A model generated the notes under the pieces. The model made no database searches, had not been told where the DNA came from, and worked only from the letters and a program-made list of their open reading frames with translations. A DNA stretch of 64,000 bases from Rubricoccus sp038746605 (GTDB taxonomy: Bacteria; Bacteroidota; Rhodothermia; Rhodothermales; Rubricoccaceae), in the NCBI GenBank assembly GCA_038746605.1, contig JBCDKM010000016.1, positions 1 through 64,000 of the forward strand, given 5' to 3'. Positions 51,222 to 60,776 of this stretch are shown here, piece by piece. Each line of letters opens with the position of its first letter. Positions within the stretch are counted from its first letter, which is position 1. A program made the position numbers and the translations under genes.

Positions 51222-51258
51222 GAGGAAGGGGGCGCCGGGACCATGCCCGACGCCCCCT
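51222..51258 (-). terminator. Terminator-like hairpin after the propeller gene
   Basis: On the minus strand GGGGGCG/CGCCCCC with inner GGG/CCC pairing and tail TTCCTCT, 22 bp after the stop at 51281. It separates the propeller gene from the DigH-like gene. Confidence 0.65.
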
Positions 51259-51280
51259 CAAAGAAACGATGACGAGCGTG

Positions 51281-52693
51281 CTAACGCACAACCGACATCC
51301 GGCGAGACACGACCGTCCCCTCAACCTCGAGGGTATAGACGTACGTGCCCGGTGCGAGCTCGCCTGCGTCGAAGATCGCCTCGTGAGCTCCCGATGCTAG
51401 CGCACGGTCGAGCAGGGTAACGACTTCACGCCCGGTTACATCGAAGACCCGGAGGCGGGTGTAGCCAGGCTCCTCGAGTTCGAACGCGATGGCCGTCTCT
51501 CCTGTGAATGGGTTCGGCTGGTTCTGCCGCAGGATGACCCCACTGGCCTCGGCACCTTCCTCGGCTGCCGTGGAGGGCATGTTCATGAAGCGCTTGATCT
51601 CGCCACCGATCCCAGGATCAACGGCAAAGTTGATGACCCACGCTGTCTGTCCGTCGTTAGAGAAGGCGATGCCTCGTGGCCCAGGCCCAGCGTTTCCCCA
51701 GTCGTCCGCGCTGAGGATGATGCTGTCCCGTGCCATCGGGGGGTTCTCGATTGTCCCAATCACGTTGCCGCTGCCGTCGCGCTCAAGGAGGTCCTCAACG
51801 TCGAAGGCGTACCAGGAATAGGCCTGGTAGTTGGTTTCGGCCTCGGGGTCTTCGTTCGGGAAGAACGCACCACCGGGTCCGGAGCTGAACCACAGCCAGT
51901 CCGTTCCGGGCTGAACGCCGGAGGACTCGACGGCAAGTCCGCGCAGGGAGATTCCCAGGGAATCGAAGGGAGTGAAGGTGTCGGGCCTGTAGTGCAACAC
52001 AGCACCAGGCTGCGTGAAGGCGTGGTCGACAACGACGAGACCATCGGACGACGCAAGCAGGTCACGGCCGATGTCGTAGGCGGTGTCCGTCACATTCTGC
52101 GCCGGGACGAGACCGGGGCCGTACGCGAACACGGGCGTTCCTCCGGGGACGACGCGCGCCACGTAGTAGTTGCCGAGACCGTCTGTGGCCGCCTCGGTGA
52201 GGCTGTTACCAGGAGCCGGCTGAGCGCGCGCGATCTGCACGATGGAGCTGTCACGCGCCGATGTGCAGGAGGAAGAATCGAAGACGTAGAGCACATCGAA
52301 CTGGCTAACGACGATGTTGCCGTCTGCATCGCTCGTCATGCCGCGGCCCGTTCGGGTGTCCAGGGCTCCAGCGTCGGTCGTGTAGACACCGAGCGTATCG
52401 ATGACGGTCCCGCTGTCGTCCTCGATGTACTTGATCGGTGAGCAGGGAGCCTGGGATCCGTCCTGCTCAAGCACGTAGAGAGCGCGCGTGTCCACGGACA
52501 CTCCATTCCGGATCACACGCTCCGAAGCACGGAAGTTCTGGAACCAGAGACGACCGTCACCATCGACGGCAACGCCGTGGGCGCCGTCCGAAGGTGTGAT
52601 CCCGTAGGGGATTGTGACATCTTCCTGGAACGTCCACTGGGCGGACGCCAGGGTCGGCGCCAGCAGGGCGCACGCGAGTAGCAGTGATCTCAT
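51281..52693 (-). CDS. Secreted propeller protein with T9SS tail
   Basis: 470 residues from ATG 52693, signal peptide ending APTLASAQ. The body has NHL/SMP-30-like repeats (DGAHGVAVDGDGRLWFQNF, RGMTSDADGNIVVSQFDVLYVF, RGIAFSNDGQTAWVINF), probably a six-bladed propeller. Two Cys near residue 90 and 150 may pair. A Por sorting tail runs from RQNPNPFTGETAIAF-type residues (the sequence reads LRQNQPNPFTGETAIAFEL) to RRMSVVR. The partner in this cluster, the TIG lipoprotein, also has propeller-like repeats. Function unknown. Confidence 0.85.
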   Translation of the reverse strand: MRSLLLACALLAPTLASAQWTFQEDVTIPYGITPSDGAHGVAVDGDGRLWFQNFRASERVIRNGVSVDTRALYVLEQDGSQAPCSPIKYIEDDSGTVIDTLGVYTTDAGALDTRTGRGMTSDADGNIVVSQFDVLYVFDSSSCTSARDSSIVQIARAQPAPGNSLTEAATDGLGNYYVARVVPGGTPVFAYGPGLVPAQNVTDTAYDIGRDLLASSDGLVVVDHAFTQPGAVLHYRPDTFTPFDSLGISLRGLAVESSGVQPGTDWLWFSSGPGGAFFPNEDPEAETNYQAYSWYAFDVEDLLERDGSGNVIGTIENPPMARDSIILSADDWGNAGPGPRGIAFSNDGQTAWVINFAVDPGIGGEIKRFMNMPSTAAEEGAEASGVILRQNQPNPFTGETAIAFELEEPGYTRLRVFDVTGREVVTLLDRALASGAHEAIFDAGELAPGTYVYTLEVEGTVVSRRMSVVR

Positions 52694-52808
52694 GGGTAGA
52701 GGTGAGGAGGGGTGGTGAGGGGGAATGCCCGAGGTGGGCGGGGGGAGCGACAGATGCGGCCAGAGCCGGACTGAGGCCTCGCGCGAGTTTGCGCGCGATG
52801 TCGGAGAG

Positions 52809-54113
52809 TCAGGGGGCGCCCTGAAGGCGAGTTTCGACGCGGTAGAGTGCAGCGGGGGTGGGGTCGCCCTCTTCACCCTCAGGTGGCGGAATGGAACTCT
52901 GCACGAGGTACAACTCGGAGCCCGCCCCCCAGGCCATCGCGCTGACCGGGCTCGGGAGGACGCCGGGGTACAGCGGAGACGATGCGCCGCTTGGGGCTAC
53001 CACAATGACGGGGAACTCGACGGGAAGACGCGGATCGGACGTGGGCGGCGCGATCCCAACCAGCAGGGTACCATCGGCCGCAAAAGCGAGGGCGGACGGG
53101 CGGAGGCCCGGTTGGTCCGCCGCAACGTCGTAGACAACCTGCTCGGCCCCAAGCGTCCCATCTGCCAAGATGGGGAGACGCCATACCTTTGCCTCGGCTG
53201 CTGGACTCGTCCGCGTCGCAGCGACGTAGAGATCTCCACCGAAGACGAGGAGATCCGCAACGTTTGTGTCCGGGAAATCCGTCGAAACGACGGAGCCGTC
53301 CAAGTTGAAGCGGTGGAGTTGCGGGGTCACAGGGTTGGATGCGGACCCTGCCGAGCCGGCCGCCCAGATGCGCCCGTCGGAGTCGGGCGTGAGAGCCGCG
53401 AGGCGGATGCGGAAGTTGGGTAGCACCGGCTGGACGGGCCTCGCGTCCGGCAGGGTAAAGATGGCCTGGACGTTCTGCGTCGCGTACACCTGGTCGCCCA
53501 TCGAACCGCCGAGCGCCATATCGGTCCAGACGTTGCGGGGATCCATAAAGGGCTCGCGCACGCCGTCAGGCGTAAAGCGAACCACGCCTCCAGAGCTACC
53601 GCCTGCCGAGATTGAGACAAGCACCTCGCCACTCCCGTCACCAGCTACAGCCGATGGCCCTTCGAGGGAGCCAGACCGGGGGTCGAGGTCGCCAAAGGGC
53701 ACGAACGCCCGAGCGAGCGTGATGGGGACGGCGGTGCTGTAATTCTCCGCACCAATCGTGCTGACGCGCAGACGATCTGCAGTCGGCATGTTGGGAACAC
53801 GGAGGCGAATCTCAGCCGGGTTGACGCTCAGGATGACACCGGTCTCCGGCACCTCCCCGCTCTCCCCTTCGAAGTAGACAAACACGCTGTCCGCCGACGA
53901 TGGGAAGTTGGCTCCGCGGATCGTGATCTCGTCGATCCCTGCGAGCACAACAGGGCCGGTAGTTACGACCTCGTTGACGACCGGATCAGGCCGGGAGACC
54001 CGGTCGGGGTCGAAGAGGCTCGTGGACTCCCCCCCGAAGAGATCACAGCCCGAGAGGGGTGCCAGCAGAGCAAGGAGCAGGAAGGGCGTGGCAACGCGCA
54101 TGAGGCGGCGCAT
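52809..54113 (-). CDS. IPT/TIG-domain lipoprotein with propeller repeats
   Basis: 434 residues from ATG 54113. The lipoprotein signal LLLALLAPLSGC is clear. Residues about 45-130 form an IPT/TIG Ig-like domain (ITIRGANFPSSADSVFVYFEG, IRLRVPNMPTADRLRV). The rest is beta-propeller-like (GSLEGPSAVAGDGSGEVLVS, LTPDSDGRIWAAGSAG, SALAFAADGTLLVGIA). The domain pair occurs in surface-exposed lipoproteins of Bacteroidota that act with TonB receptors. It starts directly beside the stop of the PorV-like gene, so it is in the same operon. Confidence 0.85.
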   Translation of the reverse strand: MRRLMRVATPFLLLALLAPLSGCDLFGGESTSLFDPDRVSRPDPVVNEVVTTGPVVLAGIDEITIRGANFPSSADSVFVYFEGESGEVPETGVILSVNPAEIRLRVPNMPTADRLRVSTIGAENYSTAVPITLARAFVPFGDLDPRSGSLEGPSAVAGDGSGEVLVSISAGGSSGGVVRFTPDGVREPFMDPRNVWTDMALGGSMGDQVYATQNVQAIFTLPDARPVQPVLPNFRIRLAALTPDSDGRIWAAGSAGSASNPVTPQLHRFNLDGSVVSTDFPDTNVADLLVFGGDLYVAATRTSPAAEAKVWRLPILADGTLGAEQVVYDVAADQPGLRPSALAFAADGTLLVGIAPPTSDPRLPVEFPVIVVAPSGASSPLYPGVLPSPVSAMAWGAGSELYLVQSSIPPPEGEEGDPTPAALYRVETRLQGAP

Positions 54114-55169
54114 CTAGAAGGAAAGGTTGACGGCGACGCGGTGGACGGCGTCAAACACGCCGAAGTCCGTGTAGGCATAGTCCGCCCCGATGCCAAGGCC
54201 ACCGACGGACTGGCGGACACCTGCGCCGAGGCTGAAGCCCAGTTCATCTGAGGGCGCGACGTATCCGGCGCGGAGCGAGAGCGTCTCTGCGAAGGTGTAT
54301 TCGGCGCCGATCTTGACCTGCTCGGCGAAGTCGCGTGGGTTCTCAGCATCGACGGCGAGGAGAAGGCTGTGCGGCCCGGAGGCCATCGGCGTCAGGTCCA
54401 ATACGTCCATCGAGAGACCGATCCGGAGCGAAAGCGGTAGTTCGGCGCTCTCTTCTGCGTAGGAGACTTCCTGAGAGAAGTTGCGAGCGCTGACGGCGAA
54501 GTTGAGACTCTCGAACCCCGTTCGGTAGAACACGCCGAAGTCATAGGCGAGCACGCTTTGCGCGAGATCCTCGCGTGTGATCTCGCCCGCCTCGAAGCCT
54601 CCCTCGCCGATGCTGGCAATGGCACTCCCGAGGTCCTGCGAGACGTACTTCACCTGGCCTCCGGCAGAGAACCTGTCAGAGAACTGCCGTGCGTACCCGA
54701 CGCCCAGAGCCCACGCCTGAGGGGAGAATGTCCCGATATCGCGGTACCCCTGCTCGCTCCCGGCATCGAAGACGGTCTCTTGGAGTTCGCCGTAGTCCAC
54801 AGAGGTGAGGGAGACGCCGATCACACCGAAGCTCCGACTCGGCTGGTACGCAAACGACCCATGGTTGTAATCGATGTCAGCAATCCACCGGGTATTGCCG
54901 AGTGTGAGGTCACTCGCGCCGTTCTGAAACGCCATCCCGGCTGGGTTGGAGAACAACGAGTGGGCCCCATTGACGACGGAGGTCATCGCGTCTCCGAGGG
55001 CCGCGGCGCGTGGATCTGCAGGGACGGCGAGAAACTTCATGGCCGTCTGGGCCAGCTTCTCGCGCTCGGCGACGTCGTTCTGGGCATGCACTGCCGGGCT
55101 GGCGGCGAGTGTAGCGAGGAGCACGGAGGCGAGAGCGCCAGTCCGGCCGAGGGAAGCGAAGGTGCGCAT
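54114..55169 (-). CDS. PorV/PorQ-type outer-membrane protein
   Basis: 351 residues, signal peptide ending SPAVHAQ. An outer-membrane barrel of the PorV/PorQ (UPF0164) group. The opening KFLAVPADPRAAALGDAMTSVVNGAHSLFSNPAGMA is the family hallmark, and the protein ends in a Phe (VAVNLSF). PorV itself is a shuttle of the type IX secretion system; this copy lies among T9SS substrates, but other members in a genome have different roles. It directly precedes the TIG lipoprotein gene (stop adjacent to start) and follows the FnIII protein gene by 11 bp. Confidence 0.9.
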   Translation of the reverse strand: MRTFASLGRTGALASVLLATLAASPAVHAQNDVAEREKLAQTAMKFLAVPADPRAAALGDAMTSVVNGAHSLFSNPAGMAFQNGASDLTLGNTRWIADIDYNHGSFAYQPSRSFGVIGVSLTSVDYGELQETVFDAGSEQGYRDIGTFSPQAWALGVGYARQFSDRFSAGGQVKYVSQDLGSAIASIGEGGFEAGEITREDLAQSVLAYDFGVFYRTGFESLNFAVSARNFSQEVSYAEESAELPLSLRIGLSMDVLDLTPMASGPHSLLLAVDAENPRDFAEQVKIGAEYTFAETLSLRAGYVAPSDELGFSLGAGVRQSVGGLGIGADYAYTDFGVFDAVHRVAVNLSF

Positions 55170-55180
55170 GGGGCCGGGGG

Positions 55181-57337
55181 CTATCGGACGATGACGAACT
55201 TTCGGATGGCGCGCTCTCCTTGTTGGAAGAGCACATCACCCGTCGAGTTGTCCATCACGTCCTGGGTCACAGTGATCACAGCGATGTAAATCCCACTCGC
55301 GACGACCTGCCGAGAGGACGTCGTGTGGTCCCAGAACTCGTCGCCGCTACCATCGTCGTGGATGATGGTGTCCACCAGTTCGCCGAGTTCGGTGTAGATG
55401 TCGATCCGGCAGAAGCCCGGTATGTTGAAGAAGGCCAGCTTATCCGTCTGGTCTGGGAAGCGGACCGGGTTGGTCGCTCCCCGTCCATCAGACCCGATGT
55501 AGTAGGGATTCGGAACGATCCGGATTTGATCGAGCGCGGTGCCCTGCTCCCGCTGGAGCCGCGCGGGCAGGTACGCCTGCGTGTAGTAGCGGCTGCTTCG
55601 GAGGGGTACCCCCCCTGGAGTGTCTCCTGCCCCGTCATTGTCGGCCGCGTTCCCCAATGCCTGGATGTAGTAGTAGTAATCCACGCCTCGGATCGGATCG
55701 AGGTCGTCGTAGGAGCGATCACCCGGACCGGCGGTGTGGATCAGGGTGTAGGTGCTATCGAACTCCGCCTGAGCCCGGTAAATCTCAAAACCCGAGAGGC
55801 CCGCTCCGTCCCCCACCTCCCAGTCAAGCGAGATTCGATCACCGCCCGAGCGGACGTTGAAGCTCGTCGGGGGGGCCGGAGGACGCGGGATGGCGTAGTC
55901 CTCAGCGTAGTTCGCGAGCGCTCGGCGGAACGTCTGGAAGAGAGAGTCACGCGAGGTAAAGACCCATTCGTTCTTGGTCTTGGTCTCCCCGTTGAACGTC
56001 AGCGCAGCGCCGGAATCATAGCCAGAGTCTTTAAACTGCTGCCCCAGCGACGTGTTGGCCTCTCGGGAGAGCCCGCCAGCTCCCTCTGCAATCACGATGC
56101 GGACGCTCTCTCCGGGGCCGAGCGTGTACGGGCCATAGCCATTGCCGAAGGAGTACCCGCCGGAGGTGGCCGTGCCCGCTGCTGCGGAGGGATCTCGCGT
56201 CGGGTTGAGCCACCCCGCCTCGCCTGAGGGCTCGACGGCGTAGGCGTGCCGTGGGCTCTTGTTGCCCTCCGTCATCACGTTGTACTCCGTCGCCATCTGG
56301 GAGGCGTTGAACGGGTCGTTGTTGGAGAGGTAAGGATCGTCCGAGTGGATCCAGTTGGTGGTCGAGGGCTGGCCAGGGTCGTCCGCCTCGTCAGAGGCAC
56401 CGGCGTCAGCATGGAGCGTCACGACACCGATGAACTGGGTCGCACCGAGGCGACCGAGCGTGTCGCTCGTCGCAATGTTGACCGCAGGCAGCGCAGGGGG
56501 CGCGATGGGTCCCCCGAGGTTGTCATAGGCGCCGAAGGAGGGGAACCGGCCGTGCCAGGTGAACTGCGCGCGGAAGTTCTCACCAGGCGGGTCTGGTAGC
56601 ACACCGTCTCCGCGAGCGTCGTTCATCGCGTTGATACCCCACCCGGTCGCGTTTCCAATCACATAGCGCGTCTCCCTCGCGACGGACAAGCGATACTGCA
56701 GGTACGCGAAGAAGTCCGTGAGCGTCTGGTTGGGCAACTCGATTTCGGGGTCGTCGTCCGTGTTGCCGGTGTTGGTGAAGACGTACTCGATGACGTGGTA
56801 GTCGTCGTGGAAGTCCTGGGAGAACTGGAGCACGCGCCGCTGCACAGTGACACCCAGGATCGTGTTGAACTCACTTTCGAGCACGATGTCCGCCGGCAGG
56901 TCGGGATCCGTCGCGTCGACGACCATCTCCGCTCCCGGGAAGGAGATGTCACCATCAACGGTGACAGCAGGAAGCGGGAAGCGAGAGAGAAGCTCGAACC
57001 GCGTCGGAAAAACCTCGCCAACACCGCTCGCGCGGGGGCCGACGTGGGCGACGCGAATCGGGTAGGACGTGCCGAACTCGTCCGTGACGTTCGTGGCGCC
57101 GAGCCAGAGACCTTTGGCGGCCTGCATGTCCGTGAAGGAGTAGATGCCGGGCCATCGCGCGCCGTACTGCTGCTCGCGAACGAGGCCCTCTTCGATCTCG
57201 GAGCCAGAGGCGGCGTACCAGTTATGGAAGTCACCACCCGCGACCCATTTGGTTGCGAACTGCGCACTCGCGGGGGCGGCCGAGAGGAAGAGAAAAGCGG
57301 CGAGGGCGAAAAGCCGGGAGACCGTGGAGTTCCGCAT
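55181..57337 (-). CDS. Large secreted protein with FnIII domain and sorting-like tail
   Basis: 718 residues, signal peptide ending SAAPASAQ. The N-terminal 450 residues are a beta-rich region typical of Rhodothermota/Bacteroidota proteins that accompany a TonB receptor (FATKWVAGGDFHNWY, VIEYVFTNTGNTDDD, GPYTLGPGESVRIVIAEGAGG). A fibronectin type III domain follows (about 495-590, PAPPTSFNVRSGGDRISLDWE). The end (VPNPYYIGS, FFNIPGFCRIDIYTELGELV, GIYIAVITVTQD, KFVIVR) is a FlgD/Por-like tail. It lies 4 bp after the TonB receptor gene. No enzymatic motif seen. Confidence 0.85.
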   Translation of the reverse strand: MRNSTVSRLFALAAFLFLSAAPASAQFATKWVAGGDFHNWYAASGSEIEEGLVREQQYGARWPGIYSFTDMQAAKGLWLGATNVTDEFGTSYPIRVAHVGPRASGVGEVFPTRFELLSRFPLPAVTVDGDISFPGAEMVVDATDPDLPADIVLESEFNTILGVTVQRRVLQFSQDFHDDYHVIEYVFTNTGNTDDDPEIELPNQTLTDFFAYLQYRLSVARETRYVIGNATGWGINAMNDARGDGVLPDPPGENFRAQFTWHGRFPSFGAYDNLGGPIAPPALPAVNIATSDTLGRLGATQFIGVVTLHADAGASDEADDPGQPSTTNWIHSDDPYLSNNDPFNASQMATEYNVMTEGNKSPRHAYAVEPSGEAGWLNPTRDPSAAAGTATSGGYSFGNGYGPYTLGPGESVRIVIAEGAGGLSREANTSLGQQFKDSGYDSGAALTFNGETKTKNEWVFTSRDSLFQTFRRALANYAEDYAIPRPPAPPTSFNVRSGGDRISLDWEVGDGAGLSGFEIYRAQAEFDSTYTLIHTAGPGDRSYDDLDPIRGVDYYYYIQALGNAADNDGAGDTPGGVPLRSSRYYTQAYLPARLQREQGTALDQIRIVPNPYYIGSDGRGATNPVRFPDQTDKLAFFNIPGFCRIDIYTELGELVDTIIHDDGSGDEFWDHTTSSRQVVASGIYIAVITVTQDVMDNSTGDVLFQQGERAIRKFVIVR

Positions 57338-57340
57338 GGG

Positions 57341-60300
57341 TTAGAGCTTGACCCGAAGGCCGAAGAACACGTCGCGCGGGTTGAGGAAGGTCAGGAAGCC
57401 CTGGTTGGGCATGTCGATGTAGGCTCTCGTTTCGAGCACCTCCTCCACGCGCGAAGGGTCGGCGGGCACGAACTGACCGTCCCGGAACACGAGGAAAGAC
57501 TCCGTGTCGCGAGCGTAGTAGATGACATCGGACGCGAACTCGCCGTAGCCGCACTGGTCCGTGCGAGAGCTGGATTCGACGCTGCACAGGGGCTGGAATG
57601 GAACGTCTGGAGCGCGGAAGCTGCCCACCACGTCGTTCCCGGGAACGTTGACGTAGTCCTCGCTCTCTGCGAAGTGCAGAGACCGGAAGTAGGCGACTCG
57701 GTCATTGCCGTCGATGTAGCCGAATCCGGAGAGGTCCTTTCGGTTGAGGAGGTTGAAGACGTCCGCGAAGAATGTCACCTCGCGGTTCGCCACGTCGAAC
57801 GTCCTCGCGAGGCGGAGATCCAGCGTGTAGAAGTCGGCCACGTCTACGTTGTTGATGATGCCAGGCGCGCTGAATCCGCCGTTGACCCACGTGGCCTTGC
57901 CACCATCCTGCCAGCGTCCGATGAAGCTGACCCGCCAGTCCGCGAGCGGGCGGAACCGGCTCAGACCCGGACCGAAGTCGTCCGGGGAGAACAAATCGAG
58001 GTTGATGCGGGCGTAGGGACGGGGCAGTGGCTCGGACGACGCGCGCCGCCGGGCGACATCGCTGTTCTCCTGATCGCGTTGCTCGGTCGTGTTCTCAAAG
58101 ATGGTCGGGAAGCCGAAGTAGCCCGACTGGAAGACCATGTACGTGTAGTTGACGAACCCCCGGATCCACTTGCCGCGGTTCTTGCTCAGCGTGAGCTCGA
58201 AACCTCGAATATCCTCGAACGAGTTCGGCTCACTGATGGAATAGTCTACCGCGCCCGACCGGCTGAGGTACGTCACGAGCCGAGGTTGAAGCGACACGTC
58301 CTTGTAATACCCTGCGACCCTCGCGAGGTATTGATCGAAGAACGACTGCTCGTACCCCAGCTCGTACGCGATGGTGCGTGGCGGAGGCGCGTTCGGGTTT
58401 GCGATCCGGTCGATCTGGCCTGTCTGAGCGAAGGCCCGCACGAGGTAGAGATCGTCAGAATCTGGGAGGGCGCGGAAGTGACCGTAGTTAAAGAAGAGCT
58501 TGGAGACGCTCGTGACCGGGAAGGAGACACCGAGGCGAGGACTGAGCGTCAGCTGCGAGTTGATGGGCTCCGTCGTGAGCAGGGAATCGAGCGCAGCCCG
58601 TGGATCGCCTCCGACCGTCGGGACACCCGCGAGTTGCTCGTCGAACGTGTCGAAGACGTACCACTCACCGCCGGGCGCGTAGTAGTCCGCGCGAAGACCG
58701 AGGTTGGCGATCATGCCCTGGAATTCGAGCTTCGTCTGCGCATAGGCAGCGCCGCGGAAGGGCTGGCGATCCCACTGGCTCCACTGGTTCGAGCCCGTCA
58801 GGAAGGAGTCGACCCGTGCGTAGTTGACATTGCTCTCGATGAGAGTCGCTTCCAGGCCCGTCTTGACCTCCATGAACCGGTTGAGTTGGCTCGTGAGGTC
58901 GCCCCGCGCGGTCCAGGTCGTGACCTGGGTAGAGTCTCGTGCGTTGCTCATCCCGACGCCCATGCGCATCCCGTCCACGCCGTCAGAGGGGAAGGGCTGC
59001 CAGCCAAACGGGGCCTCGTCAAAGCCCACACCGCCAAAGTTCACGACAGCGGTTTCATCGCGACGAGGACCAGGATTGGTGTTGTAGTTCGTCGCGAAGC
59101 GATTGGCGCGGATCTCGTAGAACGTGGTCGGTGAGACGAGGTGCGTGAAGGTGGCCCCGACCTGATTGCGAGTGACCTGCGACGGCCCCCAGTAGTCACC
59201 AGAAAAAATGCGGCTATCGGTGAAGCTGACCGACGTGAGGTTGCTCGCGATGCCGCTCGCAGAGCGGAAGAAGCCTGGCTGGCCCGACCGGCTCGCGCCC
59301 GTCCCGTTCTGCTCAATCAAGCGCCCCTCTACGCTCAGCTTCATCCCGCTGGCGACGTTGCTCGTGAACTTGATCTGCCCCGTTTGCTCGTCGTAGCGGT
59401 CCGTGTGGAGGGGGAGCAGATAGAGGTCTTCCTCCCGACGGTAGGCGGCGTAGAAACGCAGGTTGCCAAGCGCGCGGCTGATCCCGGGCACCGGCCCACC
59501 GAACCCGATGTCTGTGTCGTAGTCCGGATCGGTGATCTCGAACGACTTGCGATGCTGCCAGAGGAACGCCTGCTGGAGCGCCTCAGGCGTCATGTCATTG
59601 CTCGGGTCGCTGTCTGAGAGGAGGGCCTCCGAGACGGCGATCCAGCCCTGGAAGCCGGGATACTGCTGCTGGACCGCCTCGCTCCAGGCTCCGTTCTGGG
59701 TGCCCGTGAACGCGACCTCAGGGTCCATGAACGGCCGAATCCAGTACGAGTCCAAGTCGTTTGCCAGTCCGCCAAAGTTCTTCTGCGTGGCTGGGCTGAT
59801 GCGCAGTTGTACGTCCGCTGAGTAACGGTCTGCGTCGCCTTCCTTCGTGACCACGTTGATGACGGCAGAGCGCACGTTGCCGTACTCAGCATTGAAGCCG
59901 CCCGTCTGGACCTGCACCTCGGAAACTGAGGCGAGAGGGATGGCCGTCACGGCGGAGTTGTTGCGCTCATCGCGCAGGACCTGCCCGTTGACCTGGAACG
60001 AGATCTCGTCAGAGCCGGAGCCACGGACGCTGAGTCCCTGGATGCCTGCCTGCAGCCCCACGACCGATACCACGTCGGACGCCGGCAGCGCCTCGATCTC
60101 CTCTGAGGAGACATTCAGCCGACTGTTCGAGACGTCAGTCTCCACGACCGGACGTTGCGCTTGCACCACAACGGTCTCGATCCCCAGGTCTTCCTCGCGA
60201 AGGCGGATGTTGACGGTCGCGGTCTGCCCGATGTTGACATCCACGCCCTCCACGCGCTGTTCGGCAAAACCGACGGAGGTGACGCGCAGCGTGACGGTGC

Positions 60301-60514
60301 CAGGCGTGACGCCGAGGATGGTGTAGTACCCGTCGAGGTCAGCCGCTGACCCCCGCCCGGTCTCGACAACGATGACGTTCGCACCGGGGATCGGCTCTCC
60401 TGACCCCGCATCCGTGACCCGACCGGAAATCTTTCCGGACTGAGCGAAGGAGGGAGCGGTGAGGAGGGTAACGAAGAAACAGAGAGCAACGACCGAGGCG
60501 AGGGTCCGGGTCAT
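57341..60514 (-). CDS. TonB-dependent outer-membrane receptor
   Basis: 1057 residues from ATG 60514, signal peptide ending TAPSFAQ. Order: a CarboxypepD_reg-like domain (GKISGRVTDAGSGEPIPGANVIV, about 25-105), a plug domain (SRLNVSSEEIEALPASDVVSVV, then VRSGSDEISF-like repeats and VQTGGFNAEYGNVRSAVINVVTKEG, about 120-235), and a 22-strand barrel to the C-terminus, which ends FFGLRVKL. No SusD partner is adjacent, so it is not a classic Sus pair; instead it heads a minus-strand run with FnIII, PorV-like and TIG-lipoprotein genes. Substrate unknown. Confidence 0.93.
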   Translation of the reverse strand: MTRTLASVVALCFFVTLLTAPSFAQSGKISGRVTDAGSGEPIPGANVIVVETGRGSAADLDGYYTILGVTPGTVTLRVTSVGFAEQRVEGVDVNIGQTATVNIRLREEDLGIETVVVQAQRPVVETDVSNSRLNVSSEEIEALPASDVVSVVGLQAGIQGLSVRGSGSDEISFQVNGQVLRDERNNSAVTAIPLASVSEVQVQTGGFNAEYGNVRSAVINVVTKEGDADRYSADVQLRISPATQKNFGGLANDLDSYWIRPFMDPEVAFTGTQNGAWSEAVQQQYPGFQGWIAVSEALLSDSDPSNDMTPEALQQAFLWQHRKSFEITDPDYDTDIGFGGPVPGISRALGNLRFYAAYRREEDLYLLPLHTDRYDEQTGQIKFTSNVASGMKLSVEGRLIEQNGTGASRSGQPGFFRSASGIASNLTSVSFTDSRIFSGDYWGPSQVTRNQVGATFTHLVSPTTFYEIRANRFATNYNTNPGPRRDETAVVNFGGVGFDEAPFGWQPFPSDGVDGMRMGVGMSNARDSTQVTTWTARGDLTSQLNRFMEVKTGLEATLIESNVNYARVDSFLTGSNQWSQWDRQPFRGAAYAQTKLEFQGMIANLGLRADYYAPGGEWYVFDTFDEQLAGVPTVGGDPRAALDSLLTTEPINSQLTLSPRLGVSFPVTSVSKLFFNYGHFRALPDSDDLYLVRAFAQTGQIDRIANPNAPPPRTIAYELGYEQSFFDQYLARVAGYYKDVSLQPRLVTYLSRSGAVDYSISEPNSFEDIRGFELTLSKNRGKWIRGFVNYTYMVFQSGYFGFPTIFENTTEQRDQENSDVARRRASSEPLPRPYARINLDLFSPDDFGPGLSRFRPLADWRVSFIGRWQDGGKATWVNGGFSAPGIINNVDVADFYTLDLRLARTFDVANREVTFFADVFNLLNRKDLSGFGYIDGNDRVAYFRSLHFAESEDYVNVPGNDVVGSFRAPDVPFQPLCSVESSSRTDQCGYGEFASDVIYYARDTESFLVFRDGQFVPADPSRVEEVLETRAYIDMPNQGFLTFLNPRDVFFGLRVKL

Positions 60515-60732
60515 CGGGCGAACCACGTGAGAGGGGGAAGGAACGAGGGCGGGTAGCGCGGAAGCGCTTCGAACGCCCGGTCGGCAATATGGGGCCCCAT
60601 GAAGGAACGGTGCAAGGGGGATCTCAGAAAGGCGAGCAGGCCCTCGTTCTTCCGGGTGTGAGACGGCGGTCGGGCGAGGCGAAGCGGCTGGTTCAGGAGA
60701 CCAACGACGTGAGACACGCTGATGTCCAGCTT

Positions 60733-60756
60733 TCCCCACCTCGGTCCCGAGGTGGA
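60733..60756. repeat. Palindromic repeat, short form, with compensatory changes
   Basis: TCCCCACCTCGG-TC-CCGAGGTGGA. Both arms differ from the family consensus at the same pair (C-G to T-A type), so pairing is kept: CCACCTCGG/CCGAGGTGG. Confidence 0.88.
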
Positions 60757-60776
60757 CAGGGTACCGAAGCGCTGCG

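Noticed and set aside
56795..59134. Open frame of nearly 780 codons on the plus strand
   Set aside because: It is antisense to the TonB receptor and the FnIII protein, both with signal peptides and clear domains; the composition (Val/Arg/Glu/Gly rich) is typical of a shadow.
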